Part shown: piece by piece, positions 53,086 to 61,906 of the stretch
How the letters are laid out: every line of letters begins with the position of its first letter
Numbering within the stretch: position 1 is the first letter of the stretch
Translations under genes and position numbers: made by a program
Notes under the pieces: model-generated
Databases searched by the model: none
Seen by the model: the letters and a program-made list of their open reading frames with translations, nothing else
Told to the model about the DNA's origin: nothing
Assembly: GCF_014852005.1 (NCBI RefSeq)
Contig: NZ_JACVAU010000003.1
Location: 62,001-126,000 of the forward strand
Reading direction: 5' to 3'
From: Pseudoxanthomonas sp. PXM03
GTDB taxonomy: Bacteria; Pseudomonadota; Gammaproteobacteria; Xanthomonadales; Xanthomonadaceae
Length of the DNA: 64,000 nucleotides

Positions 53086-54327
53086 TCAGTCTTTCCAACG
53101 CTTGAAGATCAGCGACGTGTTGATGCCGCCGAAAGCGAAGTTGTTGTTCATCACGTAGTCGGTCTGCAGCTCGCGGCCTTCGCCGGTGATGTAGTCCAGG
53201 TCCGCGCAGCGGGGATCGCGCTCCTCCAGGTTGAGCGTGGGGGCGAACCAGCCCTCGCGCATCATCTCCAGCGTGATCCAGGCTTCATAGGCGCCGCATG
53301 CCCCGAGCGTGTGGCCGACGTAGCTCTTCAGCGAACTGATCGGCATGCGGCTGCCGAACACTGCCGCCGTGGCCGTGGTCTCGGCGATGTCGCCATGGTC
53401 GGTGGCCGTACCGTGCGCGTTGACGTAACCGATCGCGTCCGGCTCCAGCCCTGCATCTTCCAGCGCTAGGCGCATGGCCTGCGCCATCGTGTCCGCGCTG
53501 GGCTGGGTGACATGCTGGCCGTCGCTGTTGGTGCCATAGCCGACGACTTCGGCCAGGATGGTCGCGCCGCGCGCCTGCGCGTGCTCCAGGTCCTCCAGCA
53601 CCAGCGTGCAGGCGCCCTCGCCCAGCACCAGGCCATCGCGGTTGGCATCGAACGGACGTGGCGTCCGCTCGGGCTCATGGTTGCGCACGCTGGTGGCGAA
53701 CAACGTATCGAACACCGCCGCGGCCGTGGCATCCAGCTGCTCCGCGCCACCGCCGATCATCGCGACCTGTTTGCCGCTGCGCACGGCTTCGTATGCACAG
53801 CCCACGCCCTGGCTACCGGACGTGCAGGCGCTGGACGTGGTGTAGACGCGGCCGGTCAATCCGAAGAACACCCCGATGTTTACCGGCGCGGTGTGGCTCA
53901 TCATCTTCAGGTAGGTCGTCGCGTTGATGCCTTCGGTGGTGTACGCATTGAGCATGCGGCCGAAGTCGCCGATGGCTTCGTGGCTTCCCGCGGAGGAGCC
54001 GTACGAGACGCCCACCTGCCCGCTTTTCAGGACAGGGTGACCGAGCAGACCCGCCTGCTCCAGCGCCATCTCGGTGGCGCGCACGGCCATCACGGCCACC
54101 CGGCCCATGCTGCGCGTGGTCTTGCGGTTGTAGTGCGCCGGCAACTCGAACGGTTCGGCGGGCGCGGCCAGTCGCGTGTTGAGGCCTTCGTACTTGTCCC
54201 AGTCCTGCATGTGGCGCACGGCGTTGCGGCATTCGCGCAGGCGCAGGTGCACGCTGGCCCAATCGTGGCCGAGCGGGCTGATCGTGCCCGCGCCGGTGAC
54301 CACCACGCGTCGATCGCTGCGACTCAT
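53086..54327 (-). CDS. aryl-polyene beta-ketoacyl-ACP synthase (ApeR position)
   Basis: 413 aa. FabF-type ketosynthase with active-site Cys in YTTSSACTSGSQG, and the two His in NAHGTATDHGD and VGHTLGACG; the C-terminus has NNNFAFGGINTSLIF. In aryl-polyene clusters the last gene is such a second ketosynthase acting with the reductase and dehydratase to lengthen the polyene. The start overlaps the reductase stop by 4 bases. Confidence 0.88.
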   Translation of the reverse strand: MSRSDRRVVVTGAGTISPLGHDWASVHLRLRECRNAVRHMQDWDKYEGLNTRLAAPAEPFELPAHYNRKTTRSMGRVAVMAVRATEMALEQAGLLGHPVLKSGQVGVSYGSSAGSHEAIGDFGRMLNAYTTEGINATTYLKMMSHTAPVNIGVFFGLTGRVYTTSSACTSGSQGVGCAYEAVRSGKQVAMIGGGAEQLDATAAAVFDTLFATSVRNHEPERTPRPFDANRDGLVLGEGACTLVLEDLEHAQARGATILAEVVGYGTNSDGQHVTQPSADTMAQAMRLALEDAGLEPDAIGYVNAHGTATDHGDIAETTATAAVFGSRMPISSLKSYVGHTLGACGAYEAWITLEMMREGWFAPTLNLEERDPRCADLDYITGEGRELQTDYVMNNNFAFGGINTSLIFKRWKD

Positions 54328-55088
54328 CCGACCAGCCCTCCATTGACCGAGATCACCTGCCGGGTGACGTACGACGCCTGAGGCGACATCAGGAACGCCA
54401 CCACGGCGGCGACTTCCTCCGGCCGCCCGACGCGCTTCATGGGGATCATCTTCAACGCTTCGTCCACCACCTCGCCACTCACCATCTCGGTGTCGATCAG
54501 GCCCGGCGCCACGCAGTTGACGGTGATCTCGCGGCTGGCCAGCTCCAGTGCCAGCGCCTTGGTGGCGCCGATGATGCCGGCCTTGGCCGCGCTGTAGTTG
54601 ACCTGGCCACGATTGCCGACCAGTCCGGACACCGACGACAGCGTCACGATGCGGCCCGGCTTGCGCCGGCGCACCATCGGCATGACCAGCGGGTTGAGCA
54701 CGTTGTAGAAGCCATCGAGGTTGGTGCGCAACACGGCATCCCAGTCGTCGCCACTCATCGCCGGGAACGCGGTGTCGCGCGCGATGCCGGCGTTGCAGAC
54801 GACGCCATGGTAGGCGCCGTGCTCTCCGATGTCCGCTTCCAGTGCCTCTGCGGCGGCGCTGCGGTCGGCCACGTCGAACGCCAGCACGCGGGCTCCGCGG
54901 CCCAGGTCGCGGATCTGGCCAGCGACAGCCTCGGCTTCTTCCACCCGGCTGCGGCAATGCACGACGATGTCGAAACCATCCTGCGCAAGACGCAACGCGA
55001 TGGCCCGGCCGATGCCCCGGCTCCCGCCGGTGACCAAAACGGTGCGCTCCCCGGGCATGCTGTCGCCGGTGGTGGTGTCTCCCCTCAT
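54324..55088 (-). CDS. 3-oxoacyl-ACP reductase, FabG-like (ApeQ position)
   Basis: 254 aa, short-chain dehydrogenase. The NADPH motif TGGSRGIGRAIA is near residue 20, CNAGIARD near 93, catalytic Ser in VTLSSVSG and the YSAAK pair near 166-170. It reduces beta-keto groups on the growing polyene while bound to ACP. Overlaps both neighbours by 4 bases. The N-terminus has a short extra segment before the Rossmann fold; a start at the internal Met (residue 11) is also possible. Confidence 0.88.
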   Translation of the reverse strand: MRGDTTTGDSMPGERTVLVTGGSRGIGRAIALRLAQDGFDIVVHCRSRVEEAEAVAGQIRDLGRGARVLAFDVADRSAAAEALEADIGEHGAYHGVVCNAGIARDTAFPAMSGDDWDAVLRTNLDGFYNVLNPLVMPMVRRRKPGRIVTLSSVSGLVGNRGQVNYSAAKAGIIGATKALALELASREITVNCVAPGLIDTEMVSGEVVDEALKMIPMKRVGRPEEVAAVVAFLMSPQASYVTRQVISVNGGLVG

Positions 55089-55540
55089 TGCTGCGTCGTC
55101 TCCAGATAGGCCATCGCGTCCGGCGGTTCGAACACAGACACGTTGGCAGTTGCCAGTTCTTCGCCGTCCCCCAGGATGCGGCAGCTGAACATTCCAAGCC
55201 CATTGTCACCCAGCAGCTCGCGCGTTGCCTCTACCCGAAGCAATGCGCCCGTGCGGAACCACGAGACCCGGCTTTCGTAGCGGCGCGTTCCCAGCAGGAA
55301 GCCGATCGACGGCTCGCGGCCGGAGGCGCGGGCGTGGCAGCCCGCCCACGCGGCGATGGCCTGCGCCATGTATTCGACCCCCACCCAGGCGGGAACGCCT
55401 TCCGCATGGCAGAACGGTCCTTCATCGGGCACGCGCACTTCCACTGCCACGCTGTCTTCGCCCCAGGCAACAAGGCGATCGACCAGCCGCATCGTTCCCC
55501 GGTGCGGCACCACACGTTCGATGTCGTACAAATCACCCAT
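55085..55540 (-). CDS. hotdog-fold 3-hydroxyacyl-ACP dehydratase (ApeP-like)
   Basis: 151 aa. A FabZ/FabA-like hotdog protein: VVPHRGTMRLVDRL with the active His at the N-terminus and FCHAEGVPAWVGVEYMAQAIAAWAG with the central helix. In aryl-polyene systems two such proteins form the dehydratase; only this one is seen in the window, so its partner may lie past the right edge. It begins on the base after the ketosynthase stop. Confidence 0.85.
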   Translation of the reverse strand: MGDLYDIERVVPHRGTMRLVDRLVAWGEDSVAVEVRVPDEGPFCHAEGVPAWVGVEYMAQAIAAWAGCHARASGREPSIGFLLGTRRYESRVSWFRTGALLRVEATRELLGDNGLGMFSCRILGDGEELATANVSVFEPPDAMAYLETTQQ

Positions 55541-56731
55541 TCACTCAGCTCCGAATACCAGCACCGCATTGCTGCCACCGAATGCGAACGACTGGCTCAG
55601 CACATGGCGCAGCGGGCCGTTGGCGGTGCTTCCGGGCGACGCAAAGGACAAGCGCGGCAAGGCCGGATCCGGCACGCCATCCCACCAGTGCGGTGGCAAC
55701 AGGCGCTGTGGGTTGTCGACCATCGCCAGCCAGCACAGGCCGGCTTCGACGGCACCCGCGGCGCCGAGCGTGTGGCCCGTCAGTGGCTTGGTGGAGCTCA
55801 CCGGCACCTCGGACCCCAGTGCTGACGCCACCGCGCGGCTTTCCATCGCATCGTTCTGCGGCGTGGCCGTGCCGTGCAGGTTCACGTAGTCGATCTGCCC
55901 CGGCGACAGCTTGGCCCGCGCGAGCGCCTGGTCAATGGCGTCGATGGCGCCGATGCCCTGCGGCTCGGGCGCGGAGATGTGGTGAGCGTCGGAGGTTTCA
56001 CCCCACCCCGCCAACCGCACCGGCCCCGGCAAGCGCGTCATCAGGAAAAGTGCGGCGCCCTCGCCGATGTTGATGCCGTGGCGGTGCGCCGAGAACGGAT
56101 TGCATCGCTCGGGCGACACCGACTCCAGCGCCATGAAGCCGCGCACCGTGAACTGGCACAGTGAATCCGCGCCACCCGTGATGACGGCGTCCACCAGCCC
56201 GGTACGCAGCAGCCGTGCCGCGGACGCCATTGCCTTGGCGCTGGACGAACACGCGGTGGAGATCGTCCAGGCAGGTCCGCGCGCACCCGATTCGGCTGCG
56301 AGAAAACGCGAAGGCGCACCGATCTCCTGTTGCACGTAGTGGAACCCCTCGGGCCACTGTCGATGACGATGCCAATGCACCATCGCCTGTTCCGCCTCGC
56401 CTATGCCCGAGGTGCTGGTGCCGACCACGATGGCCACGCGTGCAGGCCCATGGCGTTCGATCGCCTGCTGCACCTGGTCGTGGATCTGCAGGTAGGCGGC
56501 GCGCAGCAGTGCGTTGTTCCGCCCGCGGAGCTGCACCGGATGGTGGCCGAGCGCGGGCAGCGCGGTGGTCACCGTACCCATCGCGAGGCGATGGCCAGGC
56601 ACCAGGGTGTCGTTCTGTGCCACGCCCGAGGGAGCATCGTCGCGAAACAAGGCATCGCGCACCGACGCCTTGTCTGCGCCGAGTGCGCATACCAGCCCGA
56701 GATCGTTCAGGAAGATCGCGTCGCCGCTCAC
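55541..56731 (-). CDS. aryl-polyene beta-ketoacyl-ACP synthase (ApeO position)
   Basis: 396 aa. Ketosynthase with the Cys in ISTACSSSAKA, the His in NLHGTATPQND and LTGHTLGAAG, and GTSTSGIGEAE near residue 104. All three catalytic residues are present. In E. coli-type aryl-polyene clusters the upstream ketosynthase is the main elongating enzyme. It is shorter and less FabF-like than the one at 53086, so the two probably differ in role. Confidence 0.88.
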   Translation of the reverse strand: MSGDAIFLNDLGLVCALGADKASVRDALFRDDAPSGVAQNDTLVPGHRLAMGTVTTALPALGHHPVQLRGRNNALLRAAYLQIHDQVQQAIERHGPARVAIVVGTSTSGIGEAEQAMVHWHRHRQWPEGFHYVQQEIGAPSRFLAAESGARGPAWTISTACSSSAKAMASAARLLRTGLVDAVITGGADSLCQFTVRGFMALESVSPERCNPFSAHRHGINIGEGAALFLMTRLPGPVRLAGWGETSDAHHISAPEPQGIGAIDAIDQALARAKLSPGQIDYVNLHGTATPQNDAMESRAVASALGSEVPVSSTKPLTGHTLGAAGAVEAGLCWLAMVDNPQRLLPPHWWDGVPDPALPRLSFASPGSTANGPLRHVLSQSFAFGGSNAVLVFGAE

Positions 56732-57276
56732 GGGATCGGGGCTCCGCCAGCCATCGATTCAATCGTCAGATGATAGCCGTCCGCCTTGTTATGGACCCGC
56801 AACGTGGTCGCATCCACGCGCTCCCGCACCAGCCATGCGTGGCCATCCATGCGCAGTTCGCGTTTGTCGCCGGACTCGACCAGTTCCCAGCCCACGGGCA
56901 AGGCGGCGCGCACGGCGTCCGCGGGCCACAGGCTGAACTGCACGTCGTCGAGCACGCGTTCACCCCGCACCGCCGCAGGCAGCCACGCCGCACGTTCTTC
57001 GGACAAGGTCGTGCCGTCCCATTGCAGGCGGACGCCGGTACGGCCCATGGCCTGCACGGCCAACCGCACGGCGTCGGCGTCGACTTCCAGCAGCGCGTCG
57101 AGCTCCCGCACGTGTTCGCCGAACCGGAACACGAGGCGTTGTTGCAGCGCGACCTGCTGGCCAAGCGCTGCCGGTGCCAGGCGCAGCGAAGGCAGCACGA
57201 CCGCAGGCGATGCCGGACGCGTGGCGCACGCAGCCAGCAACAGTCCCGTCAGCAAGCAAGCGATCAGCCGGTGCAC
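56728..57276 (-). CDS. DUF3261 lipoprotein of the aryl-polyene cluster
   Basis: 182 aa, GTG start overlapping the oxidoreductase by 13 bases. A lipobox (LLLAAC) ends the signal at about residue 20. The rest is a beta-rich domain (VFRFGEHVRELDALLEVDADAVRLAVQAMG) typical of DUF3261, always found between the exporter and ketosynthase genes of these clusters. It may help move the pigment-lipid to the outer membrane together with the LolA-like protein. Confidence 0.8.
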   Translation of the reverse strand: MHRLIACLLTGLLLAACATRPASPAVVLPSLRLAPAALGQQVALQQRLVFRFGEHVRELDALLEVDADAVRLAVQAMGRTGVRLQWDGTTLSEERAAWLPAAVRGERVLDDVQFSLWPADAVRAALPVGWELVESGDKRELRMDGHAWLVRERVDATTLRVHNKADGYHLTIESMAGGAPIP

Positions 57277-58496
57277 AGCTGCTCCAGGACATGCAGGCGA
57301 CGCTGCGTGTCGGCCACATAGGGGTTCTTCCCGTCCCACGCGTAGCCCGCGAGGATCGAACAGATCATCCGGCGGATGTCAGGCTGTGCATCGGGGTGGA
57401 AGATGATGCGTTGGAAACCACCGGCGTACCAGGACTCCACGAAACGCCGGAAGGTCTGCACGCCGCCCCGCAGCGGCACGGAAAAATCCGCTTCCCAGTC
57501 CACGGTTTCGCCCGCGTAATGGCGGGCCAGGCACTCGCTGGCCAGCTGCGCCGACTTGAACGCGATGGTGACGCCCGACGAGAACACCGGATCGAGGAAC
57601 TCGCCCGCATTGCCCAACAGCGCATAGCCCGGTCCCCACAGCGACGATACGTTCGCCGAGTAACCGGTGATCTGGCGCACTGGCAGCACCGCCCACTCGG
57701 CGTTCTTCAGCAGGCGGGTCAGGTTCGGATCCTCGCCGACGATGGCCTGCAGGCGTTCGAGCTCGGTGCCCTGGTAGCGGTTGAGGAAGTCCATCTCCGC
57801 CACCACGCCCAGCGAGCAGCAACCATTGGAGAACGGGATCGTCCAGTACCAGACGTCCACGTGTTCGGGATGCGTGGTGATCAGGATCTTGTTGCGGTCG
57901 AACCCGGCGTCATGCGCGATGTGGTCGCGCACATGGGTGAAGATCGCCCCGCGCACCGGGAAGTTGGAAGGCGACTCCAGCTTCAGCAGGCGCGGCAACA
58001 GGCGCCCGAAGCCACTGGCATCCAGCATGAAGTCGGCTTCGATGACGTACTCCTCGCCCTCAGGCGAACGCACGGTCACGCGCGGCGTCCGGCCGGGTTC
58101 GGCGGACAGCACTTCATGCCGGTAACGCACTTCCGCCCCCATGCGCTCGGCGCCCTTGGCCAGCACGTGATCGAAATCGGCGCGTTGCACCTGGTAGGTG
58201 GTGCCCCATCCCGGCGAGAACTTGTCGCGGAAATCGAACTCCGTGGTGCGCTCGCCACGCACAAACGCCGCACCATTCTTGTACTGGAAGCCGGCTTCCA
58301 CCACGTCCTGCAGCAGACCGGCCGCCTCGATGTACTCCATGCTCTGCGGCAGCAGGCTTTCGCCGATGGAGAAGCGCGGGAACTGCTCGCGCTCGACGAT
58401 CAGCACCTTGCGTCCCTGCTGGCGCAGCATCGCCGCGGCGACCGAGCCCGCGGGGCCTGCGCCGATGATGAGGATTTCCGTGCGTTCCGTCTTCAT
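57264..58496 (-). CDS. flavin-dependent halogenase-like oxidoreductase
   Basis: 410 aa. FAD motif IGAGPAGSVAA at residues 11-21; FPRFSIGESLLP (39-50) fits the FxPxSxG-type block of phenol/pyrrole halogenases; Lys73 in QYKNGAAFVRG is in the place of the catalytic Lys; and VWYWTIP (216-221) matches the WxWxIP halogenase motif. Xanthomonadins are brominated aryl polyenes, so this enzyme may halogenate the pigment head. Related non-halogenating oxygenases share most of these blocks, so activity is inferred. Confidence 0.75.
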   Translation of the reverse strand: MKTERTEILIIGAGPAGSVAAAMLRQQGRKVLIVEREQFPRFSIGESLLPQSMEYIEAAGLLQDVVEAGFQYKNGAAFVRGERTTEFDFRDKFSPGWGTTYQVQRADFDHVLAKGAERMGAEVRYRHEVLSAEPGRTPRVTVRSPEGEEYVIEADFMLDASGFGRLLPRLLKLESPSNFPVRGAIFTHVRDHIAHDAGFDRNKILITTHPEHVDVWYWTIPFSNGCCSLGVVAEMDFLNRYQGTELERLQAIVGEDPNLTRLLKNAEWAVLPVRQITGYSANVSSLWGPGYALLGNAGEFLDPVFSSGVTIAFKSAQLASECLARHYAGETVDWEADFSVPLRGGVQTFRRFVESWYAGGFQRIIFHPDAQPDIRRMICSILAGYAWDGKNPYVADTQRRLHVLEQLCTG

Positions 58497-60853
58497 GCAG
58501 AGGTGTTTCCGTTCGAGGGGAGAGATTCCGGCGGGGGCCGGAACAGGGGCGACAGCAGCCATACCAGGCCGATGCCGAACAACAGCGTGAGACCGAACGC
58601 GCGCAGCGCAGGGGTTGCCGACAGACCCAGCAGGCCGAACGAGAGCCACGTACTGGCCGCGCCCACGCAGACCGCAAGCCATGCACTCGCGTCGCCGCGG
58701 TGCTCGACCAGGAAGATGCCGTAGTCGATCCCCATGCCCAGCAGCAACATCAGCGCCAGCACGTTGAACAGTTGCAGCGGCTGGCCCAGCCAGCCCAGCA
58801 ACGCGACCGTCAGCAGGCCGGCGAGCAATGTCGGCGTGATCACGCGCCACGCCTGCCCGCGGTAGCGGATCGCCAGCACGGCGAACACCACGCCCACGCC
58901 CGCCAGCAGCAGGCCGGTCATCATCCGCCGGTAGTGCGCGAGCAGGCGCGAGATGTCGGCGGTGCGATTGACCCAACGTACGCCGTCCAGCCCCGCCACC
59001 TGCGCGGCAAAGGTGTCCAGCGCGTCCGGGCGGGACAGGTCGTTCACCATCACCACCGACGCAACGCCCTGCCCCACCTGTCCGAGCCACAGATGCCGCA
59101 CCGGCAGGGAAGCGGGCGACGCGAGGAAAGCGTCCATGTCGATGGAGGCGGCAGCGAACTCCCCACGCGCCACGGTCTCGCCGGTCACGTCCGACAGCCG
59201 CGCCAGCACGTCGCGCTCCACGCGTGCCGTCAACGCGGCATCCTCGTCCTGCCGACGCTGCGACGGCAGCCAATCGCTCAATGCACGGTGGCCACCGACC
59301 AGGCCTTGCTGCTCCACCTGGCGCAGCCGGGCGGTGAGGTGTTCTTCGCGCTGCAGCACCTGCTCGGCATCGCGCCCCTGGACCAGGAAGAACTGCGCCG
59401 GACTGGGCATTCCCAGCAATCGCCCCACTTCGCGCTGCTGCGCGATCAGTGCCGGCGGCGATGACTGCAGGCCGCGCAGGTCATCGTTGGCTTGCAGCTT
59501 GATCAGCCCCGGTACCGCGACCAGCAGCACTGCAGCCGCCAGCACGCCAAAGGCACGACGGCTGGCCAGTCGAGGCCATCGCGCGAGCGTGCCGCCCAGC
59601 CAGCGCGAGAACGCGGTGGTGCCCATGCGCCCCCCATCCAGCCAGGGAAACCCGAGGATCACCGTCAGGAATGCGGCCGTCAGCCCGACCACCGAGAACA
59701 GCGCCATCTGCCGCAGCCCGGGGAACGGCGCGAGCCCCAGCGCCAGATAGGCCATGGCACTGGTCAGCAAGGCCAGCCACAGGCCCGGCAGCAGGTGCCG
59801 CAGCAATGACCAGCGACGCTCGGCGGCCACACCCTGGCGCGAGGCGAACCAGTGGATGCCGTAGTCCTCCGCGACGCCCACCAGACTGGCGCCGAAGATC
59901 AACGTCAGCAGATGGATCTTCCCGAACACCAGTACGGTGACGGTCAGCGCCACCGCGCAACCGACCAGCAACGACAGCGCCACCAGCAGCAGCGGGCGCA
60001 GCGAACGGAACGCCAGCCAGACCAGCAGCAATACCGCCGCCAGTGACCCCCAGCCGATGGTGTTGACCTCGCGGCTGGCCTGCACGGCCGCGGATTCCGC
60101 GTGCAGTGGCACGCCCGCCTTCAGCACCTGTATCCCGGGCGCGGCGGTGGTCGCCGCGGACGCCGCGCCATCCAGCAGATCCTGCAACCGGCGTTCACCG
60201 TCGAGCTTGAACGCGGATTCTCGCAGGGTGAACTGCAGCACGGCCCAGTGACGTCCTTCCGCCCGCAGCAGGCCATCGCCATCCAGTGCCAGGCCCGTGG
60301 AAACGGCCTGCGCCTGCCACCACTGCGGCCACAAGCCCAGTGGATCACTGCGCCACTCGGTCAGGCGGGGCGCCCCCATCGGCCCGTACAGGGCGGCGAG
60401 CGCGGACTCGGCCAGGGCATCGGCGGGTGTCTGCGCGAGCGCCTGCCGTTGCGCCGGTGTCAGCAGACGGTCGCGATGCGGCGCGAAGAAAGTCCGCGCC
60501 TGCCCGAACCAGTCTTCCGGCGAGGCGTCCTTGACCAGTAACCCAGATGCCGTTGTGCCGGGAGACGACTGCACGGATGCACGGAAAGCTGCGCGCGCCC
60601 TCAGCGTCGCCTCCGGCGTATCCGCACCCAGCATCACCACCACGTCGCGCGAACTGTTCCCGGCGATGCGCCGCGTGGCATCGGCGATCGCCGGGTCTCC
60701 GGCGTCCTGGGGCAACAACGCCAGCACGTCGCTGTCGATCGCCGGTGCCTGCCAGAACCGCCACTGGTGCCAGGCCACGGCCGCCAGCACCAGCAACCAT
60801 GCAAGCGCCAGCCAACGCCAGCCCCGCAGCGGATGAAGGGACGGCTCACTCAA
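58493..60853 (-). CDS. MMPL/RND-type exporter of the aryl-polyene cluster
   Basis: 786 aa, with a TTG start overlapping the LolA-like gene by 8 bases. Two halves each have one N-terminal helix, a large periplasmic loop (about 40-240 and 430-600) and a block of five helices (about 250-400 and 610-770), the RND/MMPL fold of about 12 helices. It should move the aryl-polyene lipid across the inner membrane. The C-terminal tail overlaps the oxidoreductase gene by 4 bases. Confidence 0.85.
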   Translation of the reverse strand: MSEPSLHPLRGWRWLALAWLLVLAAVAWHQWRFWQAPAIDSDVLALLPQDAGDPAIADATRRIAGNSSRDVVVMLGADTPEATLRARAAFRASVQSSPGTTASGLLVKDASPEDWFGQARTFFAPHRDRLLTPAQRQALAQTPADALAESALAALYGPMGAPRLTEWRSDPLGLWPQWWQAQAVSTGLALDGDGLLRAEGRHWAVLQFTLRESAFKLDGERRLQDLLDGAASAATTAAPGIQVLKAGVPLHAESAAVQASREVNTIGWGSLAAVLLLVWLAFRSLRPLLLVALSLLVGCAVALTVTVLVFGKIHLLTLIFGASLVGVAEDYGIHWFASRQGVAAERRWSLLRHLLPGLWLALLTSAMAYLALGLAPFPGLRQMALFSVVGLTAAFLTVILGFPWLDGGRMGTTAFSRWLGGTLARWPRLASRRAFGVLAAAVLLVAVPGLIKLQANDDLRGLQSSPPALIAQQREVGRLLGMPSPAQFFLVQGRDAEQVLQREEHLTARLRQVEQQGLVGGHRALSDWLPSQRRQDEDAALTARVERDVLARLSDVTGETVARGEFAAASIDMDAFLASPASLPVRHLWLGQVGQGVASVVMVNDLSRPDALDTFAAQVAGLDGVRWVNRTADISRLLAHYRRMMTGLLLAGVGVVFAVLAIRYRGQAWRVITPTLLAGLLTVALLGWLGQPLQLFNVLALMLLLGMGIDYGIFLVEHRGDASAWLAVCVGAASTWLSFGLLGLSATPALRAFGLTLLFGIGLVWLLSPLFRPPPESLPSNGNTSA

Positions 60854-61478
60854 ACCGGGCCGCCTCGTCGCGCGACAGGGTCGCTGGTGTTTCGCTCATC
60901 GCGCTGAAGCGCAGGTGGGTGACGTCGCCATTGGCTTCACGCAATTCGACCTCGCGCACGTAACGGTCGCCGGACAGGCGCACGGACGTGAACGCCTGCG
61001 CCAGCTGCCGTGAACGCGGCGCCAGCGTCATCCGCCACCCCTTGCCGGCTGCAGGCTCGGCTTTCACGTCGAAGGTCGACGTCAATGCCTTCATGTCGCC
61101 ACTCATCAGTGCGAACATCATCGCATTGACGCTGCGAAGCCCCGGCTGCTGGCGTGCGTCCACTTCCACCCGCCGGCCGCCGTCGCGCTGCCGGCTGAGG
61201 ATGCGGTCCTGCGTGATCACGATTTCGGAGGGAAACGGCGCGACCGTGGTCCAGACCACACCCTTGCCACGCGCAAGCAGGAAGCGACCGCTGGAACGCA
61301 ACGGATTCCTGAAGCCAGCGACCTGCTTCTCCTGCGTGAACTCGCCGCGCAGCAGCGGCGCCTGCGCGACCTGCCCTTGCACCTGCGCCAGCGGATCGGC
61401 CGCTGCCGCCGGCAGGATGCTCCCACCCGCCGCGACGGCCAGCAGGAACGCGGACAGGAATCCGCGGATCGTCTTCAT
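60846..61478 (-). CDS. LolA-like outer-membrane carrier protein
   Basis: 210 aa with a signal peptide (TIRGFLSAFLLAVAAGGSILPAAAA). The mature protein has LLRGEFTQEKQVAGFRNPLRSSGRFLLARGKGVVWTTVAPFPSEIVIT, the conserved start of LolA-type lipid carriers. In aryl-polyene clusters the LolA-like protein ferries the pigment-lipid across the periplasm. The ATG overlaps the thioesterase stop by 4 bases. Confidence 0.85.
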   Translation of the reverse strand: MKTIRGFLSAFLLAVAAGGSILPAAAADPLAQVQGQVAQAPLLRGEFTQEKQVAGFRNPLRSSGRFLLARGKGVVWTTVAPFPSEIVITQDRILSRQRDGGRRVEVDARQQPGLRSVNAMMFALMSGDMKALTSTFDVKAEPAAGKGWRMTLAPRSRQLAQAFTSVRLSGDRYVREVELREANGDVTHLRFSAMSETPATLSRDEAARFE

Positions 61479-61906
61479 GGCGCCTCCACTCCCAACCGCT
61501 GCCACAGGACAGGCGGGCACAGATACAGCATCTCGCCTGAAGCCGCGTCGACCGCGACCTGGATGGTGTGCGCGCGCGTCATCACCTCGCCGCTGGCGGC
61601 ATCGCGGATCTCGTAGTCCAGCTTCAACCGGTTCTCCCACTCGCTGATGCGCGCGGCCACCACCAGCGGCTGCGCGTACCGCAGTGGCCGGATGTACTTC
61701 ACGCGCGTGTCGACGATGGGCCAGAGATAGCCCGACACCTGCATCTGCGGGTAGTCGTAGTCCAGGCGCTGCAGCAACGCGCACCGGGCGATCTCCAGAT
61801 ACTTGAAGTAGTGTCCGTGCCAGACCACCTGCATGGCATCGCAGTCATGGAAGGCCGGGCTCAGCGCGACTTCGATGGCCAGATGATCGCGCTGCTCAAC
61901 CGGCAT
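61475..61906 (-). CDS. acyl-CoA/ACP thioesterase (4HBT hotdog)
   Basis: 143 aa from the ATG inside the lyase 3' end (11-base overlap). The motif FHDCDAMQVVWHGHYFKYLEIAR is the 4-hydroxybenzoyl-CoA thioesterase active-site helix, with the key Asp in CDAM. It probably releases or edits ACP-bound acyl chains of the polyene. Size is normal for the family. Confidence 0.85.
   Translation of the reverse strand: MPVEQRDHLAIEVALSPAFHDCDAMQVVWHGHYFKYLEIARCALLQRLDYDYPQMQVSGYLWPIVDTRVKYIRPLRYAQPLVVAARISEWENRLKLDYEIRDAASGEVMTRAHTIQVAVDAASGEMLYLCPPVLWQRLGVEAP

Noticed and set aside
53086-55209. A single 707-codon frame covering the ketosynthase and beyond as a fusion protein.
   Set aside because: The first 290 codons are out of frame with the intact FabG-like gene on the same strand; the true ketosynthase starts at 54327.
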